DNA of 64,000 bases, taken from positions 37,066,001-37,130,000 of the forward strand of contig CM069873.1 in NCBI GenBank assembly GCA_036172665.1. The letters are read 5' to 3'. This DNA is from Prosopocoilus inquinatus (taxonomy: Eukaryota > Arthropoda > Insecta > Coleoptera > Lucanidae). The notes beneath the pieces are model-generated. The model was given only the letters and a program-made list of their open reading frames with translations. It searched no databases and was not told the DNA's origin. This document shows, one piece after another, positions 7,855-17,700 of this stretch. The translations under genes were made by a program, and so were the position numbers. Position 1 is the first letter of the stretch, and each line of letters opens with the position of its first letter.

Positions 7855-8060
7855 AGTGGGCCGTGGTTACGCCTTCGTTACGCCTTCGTGACGCCCAGAA
7901 AATGGAAAGGGAAGAGTAGGGATGGGAGTGGGGAGAGGGCTTTCTTCCCCCCCCCCCCCCCCCCGGTTGACCCAGATTCCGCGGAAACAGAAAGTTACCC
8001 CCACCAAACTCCGCCCACCGCCCACTAAGCCCCGCCCATTCTCCTCCCATTCATCCTCTT
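7855..8060. promoter_or_regulatory. GC-rich island with C18 run and GC boxes
   Basis: A sharp rise in GC content inside an AT-rich element. It contains tandem ACGCCTTCGT units (7,868-7,893), a G-rich stretch (7,919-7,939), an uninterrupted run of 18 C (7,947-7,964) and several GC boxes (CCGCCCACCGCCCA, CCCCGCCCA) at 8,009-8,045. GC boxes of this kind bind Sp1/KLF factors. The run could form a G-quadruplex on the minus strand. It probably serves the promoter at 8,343. Confidence 0.6.
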
Positions 8061-8119
8061 TTACTGCTACTGCAAATGGAAACGGGATAAAATAAATAAT
8101 AAAAAAAATTTATTATGCG

Positions 8120-8392
8120 CGTTCGGTTTGACCTTATACAACTTTAGTTTTGAATAACATTATGTTCAGGATGTTGTAATACAAAATACGTATTGCATCA
8201 TTTCTGAGCAAGGTGTTCTTTCACTTTTCGATGTTCCGGTTACGCGTGTTTGTTATGTGACCTTTTATAATGTTAATTTTGAATAACATATTACATAATT
8301 TCTTACGTGCAGTTTTAGAAGGTTTACCTTCAACTTTTCGAGTATAAAAGGAGGCATTTAGTTCGAATAAACTCACAAGTTATTTGTTCAGT
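8120..8392 (+). promoter_or_regulatory. Duplicated upstream module and TATA promoter of the Ser/Thr/Pro-rich gene
   Basis: Two diverged copies of a ~125-bp module (about 8,120-8,243 and 8,244-8,365) share, in order, a GCGCGTTCG/GCGTGTTTG-like start, TGACCTT, TTTTGAATAACAT and ACTTTTCGA. The second copy ends in TATAAAAGG (8,343-8,351). TTCAGTG at 8,387-8,393 is a possible initiator, although 45 bases from the TATA start is longer than ideal. Confidence 0.6.
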
Positions 8393-8402
8393 GAATCTAC
8401 TG

Positions 8403-8573
8403 GTAAGTGCTTTTACTTCTTAATTCATTAATAGATCTATAGTATGATACTCTATTTTTCCAGATATATCTGTTCTGTATCTGTTCTTGTTTGTTTAACA
8501 ATTTAACTGTAAGTATTATTAAGTAAGATTTACGTTTTAATGTTTTAATATACTCCGTATTTTTGCATGCTAG
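8403..8573 (+). other. Two short 5' UTR introns
   Basis: Donor G|GTAAGT at 8,403 with acceptor TTTTTCCAG ending 8,463 (61 bp), then donor GTAAGT at 8,509 with acceptor GCATGCTAG ending 8,573 (65 bp). The 45-base exon between them has no ATG. The second acceptor lies two bases before the ATG at 8,576. Confidence 0.6.
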
Positions 8574-8575
8574 TA

Positions 8576-10267
8576 ATGTCCTTTGGAAATGAACGCCCAA
8601 TTTTACAGCAATATTTACAAGGAAATCCTTCTTCAACAGTAACTACTAGCGTGGAATCTGCATTTAGAGAAACACAGACAGGAGTGGCAAGTACTGCTCA
8701 AGTAAATGTTTCTCAGAGTGCATTTACCACTCAAGCAAATGTGCCGCCTTCATGGTGGAATGAAATTGATAATTCCTCTTTCCTGTTGCAAGAAGGAATT
8801 ATCAATGATTCTACACTGAACGCAGTTGGTGACGTAATAGATCGTGTGGATTCTCGAGACATTCATTCCAGTCAACCAATTGTTAGCCAATTGCTGGTTC
8901 CTAGCCCTTTTATTCTTAATCAGCAATCTACCCAACCTCCTTTTATTATTCCACAACAATTAATCGCTACTTCTTCTTTAATGAAACCACCTCAAACTTC
9001 GAAACCACCAAATAAACCAGTTTCCCCATCAAATAAATCAGTTCCCATTCTTAAACAACCCACTCAACCCCTTATTTCTTCTTTCCTTACGCAAACCAAA
9101 CCTACTCAACCCCTCATTTCTCAACAGTCAATAGTTACTCCTATTGTAACATCCACATCAGCCTCTACTACTTCGGTTGCTGTAACATCCGTTCCTATTT
9201 CTACATCGGAAACTGTTCCTATTACATCCGTCTTTACAACTCCGAGTGTCATTTCTAGATCTGTTATTTCTAAATCAAAAACTCCGAGTTCCATTTCTAA
9301 ATCTGTTTCTAAATCCGCTTCTAATACTCGTGAACCCACACAATATTTACGCACCCTACGTGGCAACCAATATTCTCGTCTAAGGACCGTTAGCGACAAG
9401 TATGAAAGAGTGTGGTTGCCTAAAGCAGAATATTTGCAACGCAGAAGGGAACGCACAATGGAACGTAGATTGGAAAGAATTGCTAATGAAAGACTTTTTC
9501 TTTCTTCTTTGCGTTCAAATCATGACTTGATGCATAGTGCGGAGTTGCAAGGTCAACTGAGTCAGTCGCAACCCCGTGTTGTTGCAGATAATATCCCGCT
9601 AAATCCTAATGACTCAGTTTCTGAAATAATTGATATATCAGACCGTTCAATGGAGATATCTCAATTATCACCAATTGGGAATAATAATAACACGAACTCA
9701 TCAATTAATATTAATCCAGTAATGATTAATAATTCTCCTTCTGTTCGTCGACCGAGGACTATTAATCTACCGAGGACTAATGTTAGTGAATCTGCTAATA
9801 TTATATCCAATATTCAGAATTTGTCATCTTCACAATCACAACCGGAACTACTTATCCCACCCTCTCAAATTCCACCTTCTCGACTTCAGATTTCACCTTC
9901 TCGCCTTGAAATATCCTCTCCTAGTGTCCGAACCTCTACACCTATTCGATCCCTTTCCTCATCACAACATGTTATACCCCTTCCTTCACCCTCTCCCAAT
10001 TTAGTGGGAGTTATCTCAACAGCAGTCCAAAATTATTATGACGGAATTATGCCTGAAGTCAGGAACTGTTGTTTAGAGGGTGAGAAAAATCTTAGAAAAG
10101 TCACGGATGAGTTGCAATCTTGTCGTGAAATTTTACGTACAGTTCGCTTAAGGTCTCCGACTGACCAGGCTTTAAACGAACAATATGACAAAATTTCCCT
10201 CATTCACAACCGTCTGAGCCTGATCCAAGATTTGTTTCATAATCTTGTCGCAGACATATCTATTTAA
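8576..10267 (+). CDS. Large Ser/Thr/Pro-rich protein with helical segments (563 aa), unknown
   Basis: The ATG at 8,576 is chosen over an in-frame ATG at 8,567 because the latter lies in the predicted intron, before the acceptor at 8,573. The first ~260 residues are low complexity: Ser, Thr, Pro and Gln with repeated phrases such as KPTQPLIS and PSxISKS. A central basic stretch (RRRERTMERRLERIANERLF) looks helical. Another disordered segment follows, with IPPSRLQISPSRLEIS. The last ~85 residues (from VQNYYDGIMPEVRN) are probably an alpha-helical coiled coil that could oligomerise. No enzyme motif is seen. The gene has its own spliced leader and GC-box promoter and separates the capsid genes from the ATPase gene, so it looks like lineage-specific cargo. 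A virion scaffold, fibre or host-factor role cannot be told apart. Confidence 0.65.
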   Translation: MSFGNERPILQQYLQGNPSSTVTTSVESAFRETQTGVASTAQVNVSQSAFTTQANVPPSWWNEIDNSSFLLQEGIINDSTLNAVGDVIDRVDSRDIHSSQPIVSQLLVPSPFILNQQSTQPPFIIPQQLIATSSLMKPPQTSKPPNKPVSPSNKSVPILKQPTQPLISSFLTQTKPTQPLISQQSIVTPIVTSTSASTTSVAVTSVPISTSETVPITSVFTTPSVISRSVISKSKTPSSISKSVSKSASNTREPTQYLRTLRGNQYSRLRTVSDKYERVWLPKAEYLQRRRERTMERRLERIANERLFLSSLRSNHDLMHSAELQGQLSQSQPRVVADNIPLNPNDSVSEIIDISDRSMEISQLSPIGNNNNTNSSININPVMINNSPSVRRPRTINLPRTNVSESANIISNIQNLSSSQSQPELLIPPSQIPPSRLQISPSRLEISSPSVRTSTPIRSLSSSQHVIPLPSPSPNLVGVISTAVQNYYDGIMPEVRNCCLEGEKNLRKVTDELQSCREILRTVRLRSPTDQALNEQYDKISLIHNRLSLIQDLFHNLVADISI

Positions 10268-10462
10268 AAGATTAAGTTTGATTTAGTGTCTTAAGATTTA
10301 ACTTCTTCTCTTAAGTAGATATGTCTGTGAATTATATTGCTGTTTAATGGTATGTTCCTCACATGAAGTTGGAAATGTTGTAGAGGTATTAGGTATGTTT
10401 TCGAGGATATAAAAAATTATTTTTCTTTGTACAATTTTTAATAATTGTTATTCGTTTTACAG

Positions 10463-10935
10463 ATGAGTTCTTCACCAAACGTGCCTCTCGTGAAATCAAT
10501 TTTTTTGAGGCAAGTGGAACTGAAAGTGAGTAATCTAATTTGTATTTTACGGTTTATATTTTTGATTATTTACTTTTTCAGTTAATGGACGGAACTCTGA
10601 TTAATGCGGAAACGGCGGTAGTTAATTATCGCATGGTTCATCCACGTATCGAACGGTCACCTTCACCCAGCTACACTCCAACGCCGCTAGCGGCGGCCAC
10701 ACCTGAACGAAGGCCGCCGGTGCAGCAAGTGGCGGCGCCTCAACGCATCCGCCTAAAAAGGAGGGTGTTTGCGCCGCCAGTGTTGGAGCCTCTACCTCGG
10801 CCTTTACCACTAAAGGTGGAGGTGGAGGAGGAGGAAAGGGGAGAGGTGGAAGTGGAATCCACGATGGATGAATCTTGGGTTCGTTATCGTTCATTACCTT
10901 TCAACATTTTAATAACATCTTATTTTTTACAGTGA
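10463..10935 (+). CDS. Spliced Pro/Glu-rich protein (about 138 aa), unknown
   Basis: An acceptor TTCGTTTTACAG ends at 10,462 directly before ATG 10,463, so a noncoding 5' exon must exist. Donor candidates are GTATGT at 10,350 or 10,393. Exon 10,463-10,525 encodes 21 residues (MSSSPNVPLVKSIFLRQ...). Intron 10,526-10,581 (56 bp, GTGAGT...TTTTTCAG) keeps frame into an exon encoding about 117 more. The product has SPSPSYTPTP, a basic RIRLKRR, a proline run and an acidic KVEVEEEERGEVEVE segment: a disordered, possibly nuclear or transactivator-like layout. Codons are clearly GC-richer than in neighbouring genes. TTTTTTACAG at 10,923-10,932 before the TGA may be another acceptor, so the true 3' end is uncertain. 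Confidence 0.55.
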
Positions 10936-11235
10936 GGAGCATTAGAGCATTAATCAGAGTTTAGGTTAGAGATATTAATTTAGTTAGAGTTAGAAATATT
11001 AATTTAGTTAGAAATATTAATTTAGTTAGAAATATTAATTTAGTTAGTTAGGAACATTAATTTATTATATTTATTTAAATAAATAATTTATGAGTTTTAA
11101 AGAGTGTTTATATAGCAGTTGATATTGATAACTACAACACAGTAATAGAGTATCGCGTTTGGTAACGAGGAAATTAATAACGTGTTGTAAGGAGCAAAAA
11201 TATTTTGAATATTTTTGAAAAATATTATTTTAAAT
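10936..11235. other. Intergenic region with 18-bp tandem repeats and TATA motif
   Basis: An 18-bp unit, GAAATATTAATTTAGTTA, is repeated about three and a half times between roughly 10,965 and 11,050, with degenerate edges. TTATATAG near 11,109 is a plausible TATA box for the ATPase gene. No coding potential is seen. Confidence 0.65.
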
Positions 11236-11925
11236 ATGAAGTTTCAACAACAGTCTTTAAAGTTACCCGTACAAAATTTCGACGATGCAATCGCAAATGA
11301 AACCTTTAAACGTCACAGTGTTCTCTTCGGAGGATCAAGTAAACGCGTTATCATTAGCGGGAGCTCAGGGGCTGGTAAAAGTAATTCCTTAGTGACATTA
11401 TTAACCCATCCGAACGGATTACGTTTCCAAAATTTATACATCTGCTGTAAGACCTTATCTCAGGGGAAGTATAAATTTCTCCGACATTTGCTATCAACAG
11501 TGCCCGAAATAGGCTACTTTGAAATTTCCGATATTGAAAAAATGGTGTCACCTACAAATGTAAAAGAATATTCAGTCGTTGTTTTTGATGATGTTCAGTG
11601 TACTACACAAAATTTAATTAAAGAATATTTCTCCTTTGGACGTCATAGAAATGTTGACTGCTTTTATTTAAGTCAAACTTACAGTGCAATACCCAAACAA
11701 ATGATTCGTGATAATTGTAATTTCTTAATACTATTTCGTCAAGATTTCACAAATTTGAAACACGTTTACGATGATTACGTCAGCGGAGATATGACTATGG
11801 ACCAGTTTCGTAATATCTGTTACGCTTGTTGGAAGGAACCGTTTGGTTTCTTAGTTATTGATACCGATTGTTCCATAAACGCAGGGAGATATCGTAAAGG
11901 ATTCGACACGTACATATATCTTTAA
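11236..11925 (+). CDS. FtsK/HerA-type (A32-like) genome-packaging ATPase
   Basis: 229 aa from ATG 11,236; the frame extends upstream only to a TTG. Walker A is GSSGAGKS at residues 42-49 with Lys48. Walker B is VVVFDD at 114-119. A sensor-like YLSQTY follows, then a conserved C-terminal WKEPFGFLVID. Enzymes of this family pump viral DNA into preformed capsids using ATP, and homologues occur in all Polintons and in nucleocytoplasmic large DNA viruses. Its presence together with capsid proteins and protease argues that the element can, or recently could, make virions. The length is normal for the family. Confidence 0.93.
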   Translation: MKFQQQSLKLPVQNFDDAIANETFKRHSVLFGGSSKRVIISGSSGAGKSNSLVTLLTHPNGLRFQNLYICCKTLSQGKYKFLRHLLSTVPEIGYFEISDIEKMVSPTNVKEYSVVVFDDVQCTTQNLIKEYFSFGRHRNVDCFYLSQTYSAIPKQMIRDNCNFLILFRQDFTNLKHVYDDYVSGDMTMDQFRNICYACWKEPFGFLVIDTDCSINAGRYRKGFDTYIYL

Positions 11926-12014
11926 AACCACTACATTTTACATAGTTCTTTCATTTTTACATAGTTCTACAGTTCTTCAGTACTGTAACAGACGTTAAAG
12001 GATGCGGATGCACC

Positions 12015-13241
12015 ATGAGTAACAAACTTAAAGCAGAATTAGCCACTGCGCGCGAAAGTTTGCGTACTAAATTAAAAACACTTAAATCCGATATTGCACA
12101 AGCAAAACATCATGCGGAGCAATCAAAAAAGTATCTGCAGACAACTTATTCACCTATTGTAGAGCCACTCCGAGATATTGTCAATAAGCTAGATGTTGTT
12201 CGCAGCGTATTACCTATGAAAGAGGAGCAACAGTCATACGAAGCCAGTGAAAAGAGATTGAAAGAGGAGCCAAAGAGTTCTTTCCTACGAAAAAGACCGA
12301 TTTATAAATTGAGATCTGATCCTTCTTTCATACGAAGAAGACCGAGTTATAAATTAAAATCCGATCCTTCGTCGCGAATTGGATTGTCAGAGGAGCATGA
12401 TGTGGGTACTTCAACGCCACTTGGACGTGAAATTAAACAACCTTCCATCTTAGAAGATGAAGAAATTCTTGAGGTTCCTCATGAAAAGTCCACATCTCCA
12501 ACTTCAAAATCTGTTTATGAAGAAGCAGAAGAATATGACACCGAAAGCAGTAACCCCCCTGCGGACGAATCCCTGGCTCATGCTCGTACACTTCTAGAAG
12601 AACGAAAATCATTACTTCGGACTAGATTAGAATCACCGCTGGTGGAAGCTGCCTTAGAATCGTATCATCCGTTAGCACGTGATTATGTTACACGATTTGA
12701 AACTGATGTAGAAAATGAATTCGATACAAAATACGGTGTAAGAGAAGAAGATGAGAGATTGTTTGTTGGGAACCAGGAGCTTAAGTTTGACGGTCCCGAT
12801 CTTGTAATTGGAGACTTGGCGTATAAGGGTACTAAAGGTTTATACGAGCTGGTTTTTAAGAAAAATCCAGAGAAATTTACGTTTCACGATGTGCGAGACT
12901 ATAGAGATATATTGAGAAGAACTAGTGCGTTTAAAGTTAATTATAATCCCTCAGGGCGAATATCTGCAAGCAGAGGATTTAAATATGTGAATATTATAAA
13001 ACCAATAATTCAGGGAAAACCACCAAACGTTTGGTGGGCGCGAAGCTGGAAAACAGGTGGAGCTTTGGAGAAAAAGCTTGTACCTAACAAATGTTTGCAG
13101 TATCAATACTGGGATGATCCTAACGAACTAGTAGAACGATTGCGTTTATTGAACGCATCCAAATCAGCAGGTCACTCCGCACATAACAATGAAATCATAG
13201 CGATCATTGAAGAATTAAAAGAGGCTAAAATTATTTTGTAA
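12015..13241 (+). CDS. Conserved Polinton protein with coiled coil and YWDDPNEL tail (408 aa)
   Basis: The N-terminal 75 residues form a likely coiled coil (KLKAELATARESLRTKLKTLK). Residues 88-118 hold a tandem duplication: RKRPIYKLRSDPS followed by RRRPSYKLKSDPS. A charged, disordered stretch leads to a C-terminal domain from about residue 210, with GDLAYKGTKGLYELVFKKNP and the ending YWDDPNELVERLRLL...IIEELKEAKII. I recall this tail as common in arthropod Polinton proteins (annotated as a domain of unknown function), but no activity is known to me. It lies between the packaging ATPase and integrase genes in the same direction. A structural or DNA-binding virion role is possible. Confidence 0.75.
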   Translation: MSNKLKAELATARESLRTKLKTLKSDIAQAKHHAEQSKKYLQTTYSPIVEPLRDIVNKLDVVRSVLPMKEEQQSYEASEKRLKEEPKSSFLRKRPIYKLRSDPSFIRRRPSYKLKSDPSSRIGLSEEHDVGTSTPLGREIKQPSILEDEEILEVPHEKSTSPTSKSVYEEAEEYDTESSNPPADESLAHARTLLEERKSLLRTRLESPLVEAALESYHPLARDYVTRFETDVENEFDTKYGVREEDERLFVGNQELKFDGPDLVIGDLAYKGTKGLYELVFKKNPEKFTFHDVRDYRDILRRTSAFKVNYNPSGRISASRGFKYVNIIKPIIQGKPPNVWWARSWKTGGALEKKLVPNKCLQYQYWDDPNELVERLRLLNASKSAGHSAHNNEIIAIIEELKEAKIIL

Positions 13242-13309
13242 ATTGTAGTATTTAGTGGAGTGCAAGCGAGCACACATTTCAGTTTCACATAGTTGTTGAT
13301 TGATTCACA

Positions 13310-13693
13310 ATGACTATTGATAAGTTTGGAAGACACGTTCATAAACACACAGTTTTCAAACACATTGCTGCTACACCATTATTTTACGAAACATTATTAG
13401 ACTTTCAGAGTCAAGAGCTTAACGCCGAAAGTGTGTATTTGCTTTCAAATAGAGGTCACCAAACGACGTATACGATCCAAGAAACTTGCGTTGTTAAAAA
13501 AGTACTTATTCATCAACCTACTATTGTCAACATTACAGTATCCATCAACGCTATAAATTGTACTGATACTTTAATTGGAAGAACGTTGAATGTGGGAGAT
13601 CAAATCTCGTTTACTTGCACATCTTTAGTTTGTGCAGTTCCATTATTTGTTGAATTCATCGTAAGAAAACGAGTTCTAACTGAAAATGTCTAA
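13310..13693 (+). CDS. Small beta-rich protein (127 aa), IDKFGRH type
   Basis: Starts MTIDKFGRHVHKH. The I-D-x-F-G-R start recurs, from memory, in small Polinton proteins just upstream of the integrase. The rest alternates hydrophobic and polar residues (TIVNITVSINAINCTDTLIG), suggesting a beta-sandwich. A fibre- or tail-like virion role is a guess. A TTCAGTTTC motif at 13,276-13,284 may be an initiator. Its stop codon lies inside the integrase start: ATGTCTAA at 13,686-13,693, an 8-bp overlap. Confidence 0.65.
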   Translation: MTIDKFGRHVHKHTVFKHIAATPLFYETLLDFQSQELNAESVYLLSNRGHQTTYTIQETCVVKKVLIHQPTIVNITVSINAINCTDTLIGRTLNVGDQISFTCTSLVCAVPLFVEFIVRKRVLTENV

Positions 13694-14630
13694 TCTATCT
13701 TCTAATGTGAAACGTGATGTTGTTAATGAGTTGCACAAACCAGCAAGGAAAAACTTTCGCCGTCGTCGAGTAATAATAAAAGGACTCAGAGATCTCTTCC
13801 AAGCAGACTTAATTGAAATGCTACCTTATGCCAAGATAAACAAAGGATACAAATACATTCTGACAGTGATCAACACATTTTCCAAGTATGCTTGGGGAAT
13901 ACCATTAAAAAATAAGACAGGTAAAGAAGTAACCAAAGCTTTTCAATCGATTTTATCTGAAGGTAGAAATTCTGTACCGAAAAATATACAAACAGATAAC
14001 GGAAAGGAATTTTACAATGCAGAGTTCCAAAATTTAATGAAGAAATATAGAATTAATCACTATAGCGCATACTCTAATTTAAAAAGTTCGATAGTCGAAA
14101 GATTTAATAGAACCCTAAAACAAAAAATGTGGAAAGAATTTAGCATGCAAGGAAATTTCGGATGGTTCAATTTATTACCAAGGCTAATTGAAGAATACAA
14201 TAACACTGTTCACAGTACGACGGGTTACAAACCCAGCAAGATAAATCAAAGAAATGCGCAAAGTATTTTACAGTCCGTCTACAGCAACCTTAAAATTGTG
14301 GATCCAAGAATTGCAAAATTTAAAATTGGAGATCATGTGCGCATCAGTAAATACAGACAAGCATTTTCGAAGATGTACACTCCGAATTGGTCCAACGAAA
14401 TATTTACCATTTCGTCGGTGCAGAATACTAATCCCAGAACATATCTAATTAAAGACGCTGATGGTGAAGCCATTCTTGGTGGGTTTTATGAGTACGAGTT
14501 ACAAAAAGTAAAACATCCAGATATATATTTAATTAATGTATTGAGAGAAAAAGGTAATAAGGCGCTCGTAAGTTATTTAGGATTGAGTTCTAAACATGAT
14601 TCATGGATACCAAAACGCAATGTTTTATAA
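13686..14630 (+). CDS. DDE (retroviral-type) integrase with chromodomain-like tail
   Basis: 314 aa. The rve-fold catalytic core has Asp41 (QADLIEM), Asp104 (QTDNGKEF) and Glu138 (IVERFNRTLK), with 33 residues between the last two. It inserts the element, giving the 6-bp target duplication observed. An SH3-like segment follows (KFKIGDHVRISKYR, about residues 218-231). The C-terminus, YLINVLREKGNKALVSYLGL...HDSWIP, looks like a chromodomain; such tails can steer integration to methylated histone H3. That fits an insertion inside satellite heterochromatin. All three catalytic residues are present. The start overlaps the previous gene by 8 bp, so translation may use reinitiation. Confidence 0.94.
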   Translation: MSNLSSNVKRDVVNELHKPARKNFRRRRVIIKGLRDLFQADLIEMLPYAKINKGYKYILTVINTFSKYAWGIPLKNKTGKEVTKAFQSILSEGRNSVPKNIQTDNGKEFYNAEFQNLMKKYRINHYSAYSNLKSSIVERFNRTLKQKMWKEFSMQGNFGWFNLLPRLIEEYNNTVHSTTGYKPSKINQRNAQSILQSVYSNLKIVDPRIAKFKIGDHVRISKYRQAFSKMYTPNWSNEIFTISSVQNTNPRTYLIKDADGEAILGGFYEYELQKVKHPDIYLINVLREKGNKALVSYLGLSSKHDSWIPKRNVL

Positions 14631-14746
14631 TAAATATTTATTAACTACAACTGTAAACATACAATACTCACAATACACAATAAATGAATTTTACAAATTA
14701 ATTTATTTACTTTCTAACAGAACTTATAGATAAAACATACTTTATT
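14629..14746. terminator. Convergent 3' ends of integrase and polymerase
   Basis: AATAAA at 14,629-14,634 overlaps the integrase stop, and another lies near 14,681. On the minus strand AATAAA reads at 14,741-14,746, overlapping the polymerase stop, and at 14,702-14,707. The two transcription units share this 111-bp gap. Confidence 0.6.
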
Positions 14747-17700
14747 TATTTTCTAATTCTTTTTCCAGTTTTTCAATTAGTTCTTTTAGTGTTTTATCTC
14801 TTTCTATATCAGCAATTTTATGGTGACCCCACGCCAGAGTATGAATTTTGTCATCCAAAATATAACGTTTATCGTCTTTAGATGATAAGGCAATTTTATT
14901 TTTCAACTCTGTATACACCGTATGAAAATCTGAGTGAAACACGTACATCTTTTTAAAAATAAAACCATCTCGTTCAATGATTTCTTTGTAGTCATCTACA
15001 GATAAGTATTTATCTATAACGTATTTTTTAACACCTTTTGCTTTCTTAGTACATTTTGAAATAAGCTTTACACAGTAGGCTTTCGCACCGGTCCCGATAA
15101 AAGATTCTATAACCTGTCCTGCGTATTCGTCTTTAAATCGTCCAATAACTGATTCAGTTCGAGGCATTTCATGTACATTATTCGGTGGGTAATTTGAAGT
15201 ATCAAATTTATCTAAATTTTGCTTTATGTCATCGTATACATTATCAGTATTAACGGTCAGTATTAAACTATCCGTATCAGTATATAATAAAGCTGCTCTA
15301 TTGTTATATTTTCGCTTTATAAAATTGTAATAAAAATCGTACATTACTGTTTTTGATATTTCCAAAACACAAAACCCTACGTATAAAGGTTTATTATAAT
15401 TTACTTGTACTTTGCATAATTCTATTGCGGCCAGGTGATCACTAAAAATTTTACTCGATTTATAGTTTGGTTTAGCTATCAATGATTCAGCTCCCGGTCT
15501 TCGATTATGGGTTTCCCAGCTGGTGGCCAATTTAATGTCGACGCGATTCTCAACATTTTCCATAGTTTTACCGAAAACACTATTATTTAATAATTTGTAA
15601 AAATTTTTTTCGAATTCGTTTTTAGCTTCAGCTCGTTTTTGTGAATTAAAGTCTATGTATATTTTTAGCCAACGAGAATGCTTAAATTTAATTGCCCTAT
15701 GAATTTGGTTTAATATTAAACCATTTTCCAAACATTGTTTCAGATTTAAATAGTGAATTATGTATTTCCTTTTGTTGTACAGATTTGGAATAAGTTTACC
15801 ATATTTCGAATTTGGAGGAATTATGTTTTCCGGACAAAATGGTAATTCGTTGTGGTTGTCATGTAAATGAGTCGGGTATTCCAAATCTACTTCGAATATG
15901 TACCCGACATCTGAATTTTCTTCTAACTCTGAAATGTTAAGATTGTTAATCTCTTCTGTACACAACCAAGTAAATTCTCCCCACGGAAATCTGGAACACA
16001 TTGCGTGACCGTACAGATTTGTAGCATCAAGATATAGTAAATATTTAGTTGCCTTCTTAGAGTCAAAACCATGCACAAATTTATTATTAGCGTTTTCGAT
16101 TCTTTTAGTGCACATACTCACTCCACCGCGTATACCCATTCTAAAAAAATGTAGCATATCAACATCTTGCAGTAACTCTAATTTAATTTTTGTCATTCTT
16201 AACATTGCATCCCAACTTAATCCTGGAGCGGTGAAAAAATGGCAAGGATCTAGTTTGTAATTATCAATACAAAGGTCTCTGAAATTTTCAAATACGTCTG
16301 CCAACAGTAAAACATCAGATGTTACGTATACATCACTGTAATCACCCATAGTTTTACAGTTAAATAAATTCCAAACGCGCTGTGCTCTCTCATAATCTTC
16401 ATCACTTACGTGTTCATCATACAGCACATCATAAAAATCTTTCTTAGAAGGTAAAGTGGCAAAATCTAATTTCATGAGTGAGTCAATAAAACAATACGGG
16501 AAAATTCCTTTTTGACGTATTAATTTAAACATCTCCTCATCGTTAAAATATTTTCTAATTTCCCTACATTGCCAATCTTCCAAGTATGAACTTAATTTCT
16601 CTAAAGACGATTGCATGAAACGAAAAGAATCTACAAATCTTATTTTGAAATATACTTTACGCTTTTTACCTTTACAGTCTGTCTTATCCCCCACGTGTAT
16701 TAATTTCGAAAAGGATATATATTTTTCCTTATTTTGTGCGATCACGTCCACATCTTCACCTTCTAATGCCATTGTCTTTACAAACAAGTGACTGTCATAA
16801 TTAGAAAGATTATGAAAAAACACTGGAATAAATTTTGGTATTTTAAAATTAATGTTGCACACAGAGTGAGCAGCACCTCTAAACGCTCCCGATAAATGTT
16901 CGTGATCACGCACCTTCTCCTTAACATCTAATATTGGTTTTTCACAAATATGACACATTGTTGCACGGTCGTATGCCTCTTTTTCTTCTCGTGTTAAATC
17001 AGTCATCGGCTCAATTTTACTTAAATATTTATCGTAAATTTCTTTAATATCTTTTTCTAACCATTTTATAAACTCCGTGGCGGCATTCTCTCCGCGATAT
17101 AACTTTAACATTGACAAATTTGCATTGAAACTGCACTTAATGTAATATGCAAATGAATGAGGTTCGTGTTCATAACACTTAACAGTGAAAGATTTATCTG
17201 GATTTGGTTCTACTCTGTCCAGTGGTTTTAGCAATGCTTCGAAATCGGCATATATAACAAAAGGAAGTTTTAACTGTTTTTCAAAATTTTCAAATTGTAA
17301 TATATTCTCTGGCAAAGATTCACCATACTTATTTATTTTTAACTCTGTCGATGGTAAAACTGTTTTGATAACTTTACAGTCTTCCCTCTCGTGTCGTTGC
17401 AATTTTTCAATACATGGAAAATACACTAAACATCCTTCACAAATATATTTCTCGTGACCGTGATGTGAAGTCTGTTTTGACACTAAACGTGATAAATTTT
17501 TAATCCAACAATAGTGAGTATTTCCGTTGTTGTCATCAATTAATAATAAGTTTATATGAATATTTTTTCTATTTTTAGTAAAATGTAACGGTCCTACAAC
17601 TTCATCAACCGTAACCTTACCATTATAATGGGAACCGAGTCCGTAGACATTTATAGAAATATTGTTCTTGCTTTCAAATTTCTTCACGTCACAAACTTTC

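Noticed and set aside
7853..8050. Minus-strand Gly-rich 65-codon ORF
   Set aside because: It runs through the GC-rich island and the C18 run (poly-Gly). Composition explains it.
9121..9456. Minus-strand 111-codon ORF inside the Ser/Thr/Pro-rich gene
   Set aside because: It is antisense to low-complexity codons, with repeated acidic/hydrophobic triplets and no independent signal.
9780..10004. Plus-strand 74-codon ORF in another frame of the same gene
   Set aside because: It is a shadow frame of repetitive Pro/Ser codons without a promoter or initiation context.
10877..10932. A third intron at the end of the Pro/Glu-rich gene
   Set aside because: The acceptor-like TTTTTTACAG is good, but the only donor nearby (GG|GTTCGT) is poor. 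It is noted as an uncertainty, not annotated.
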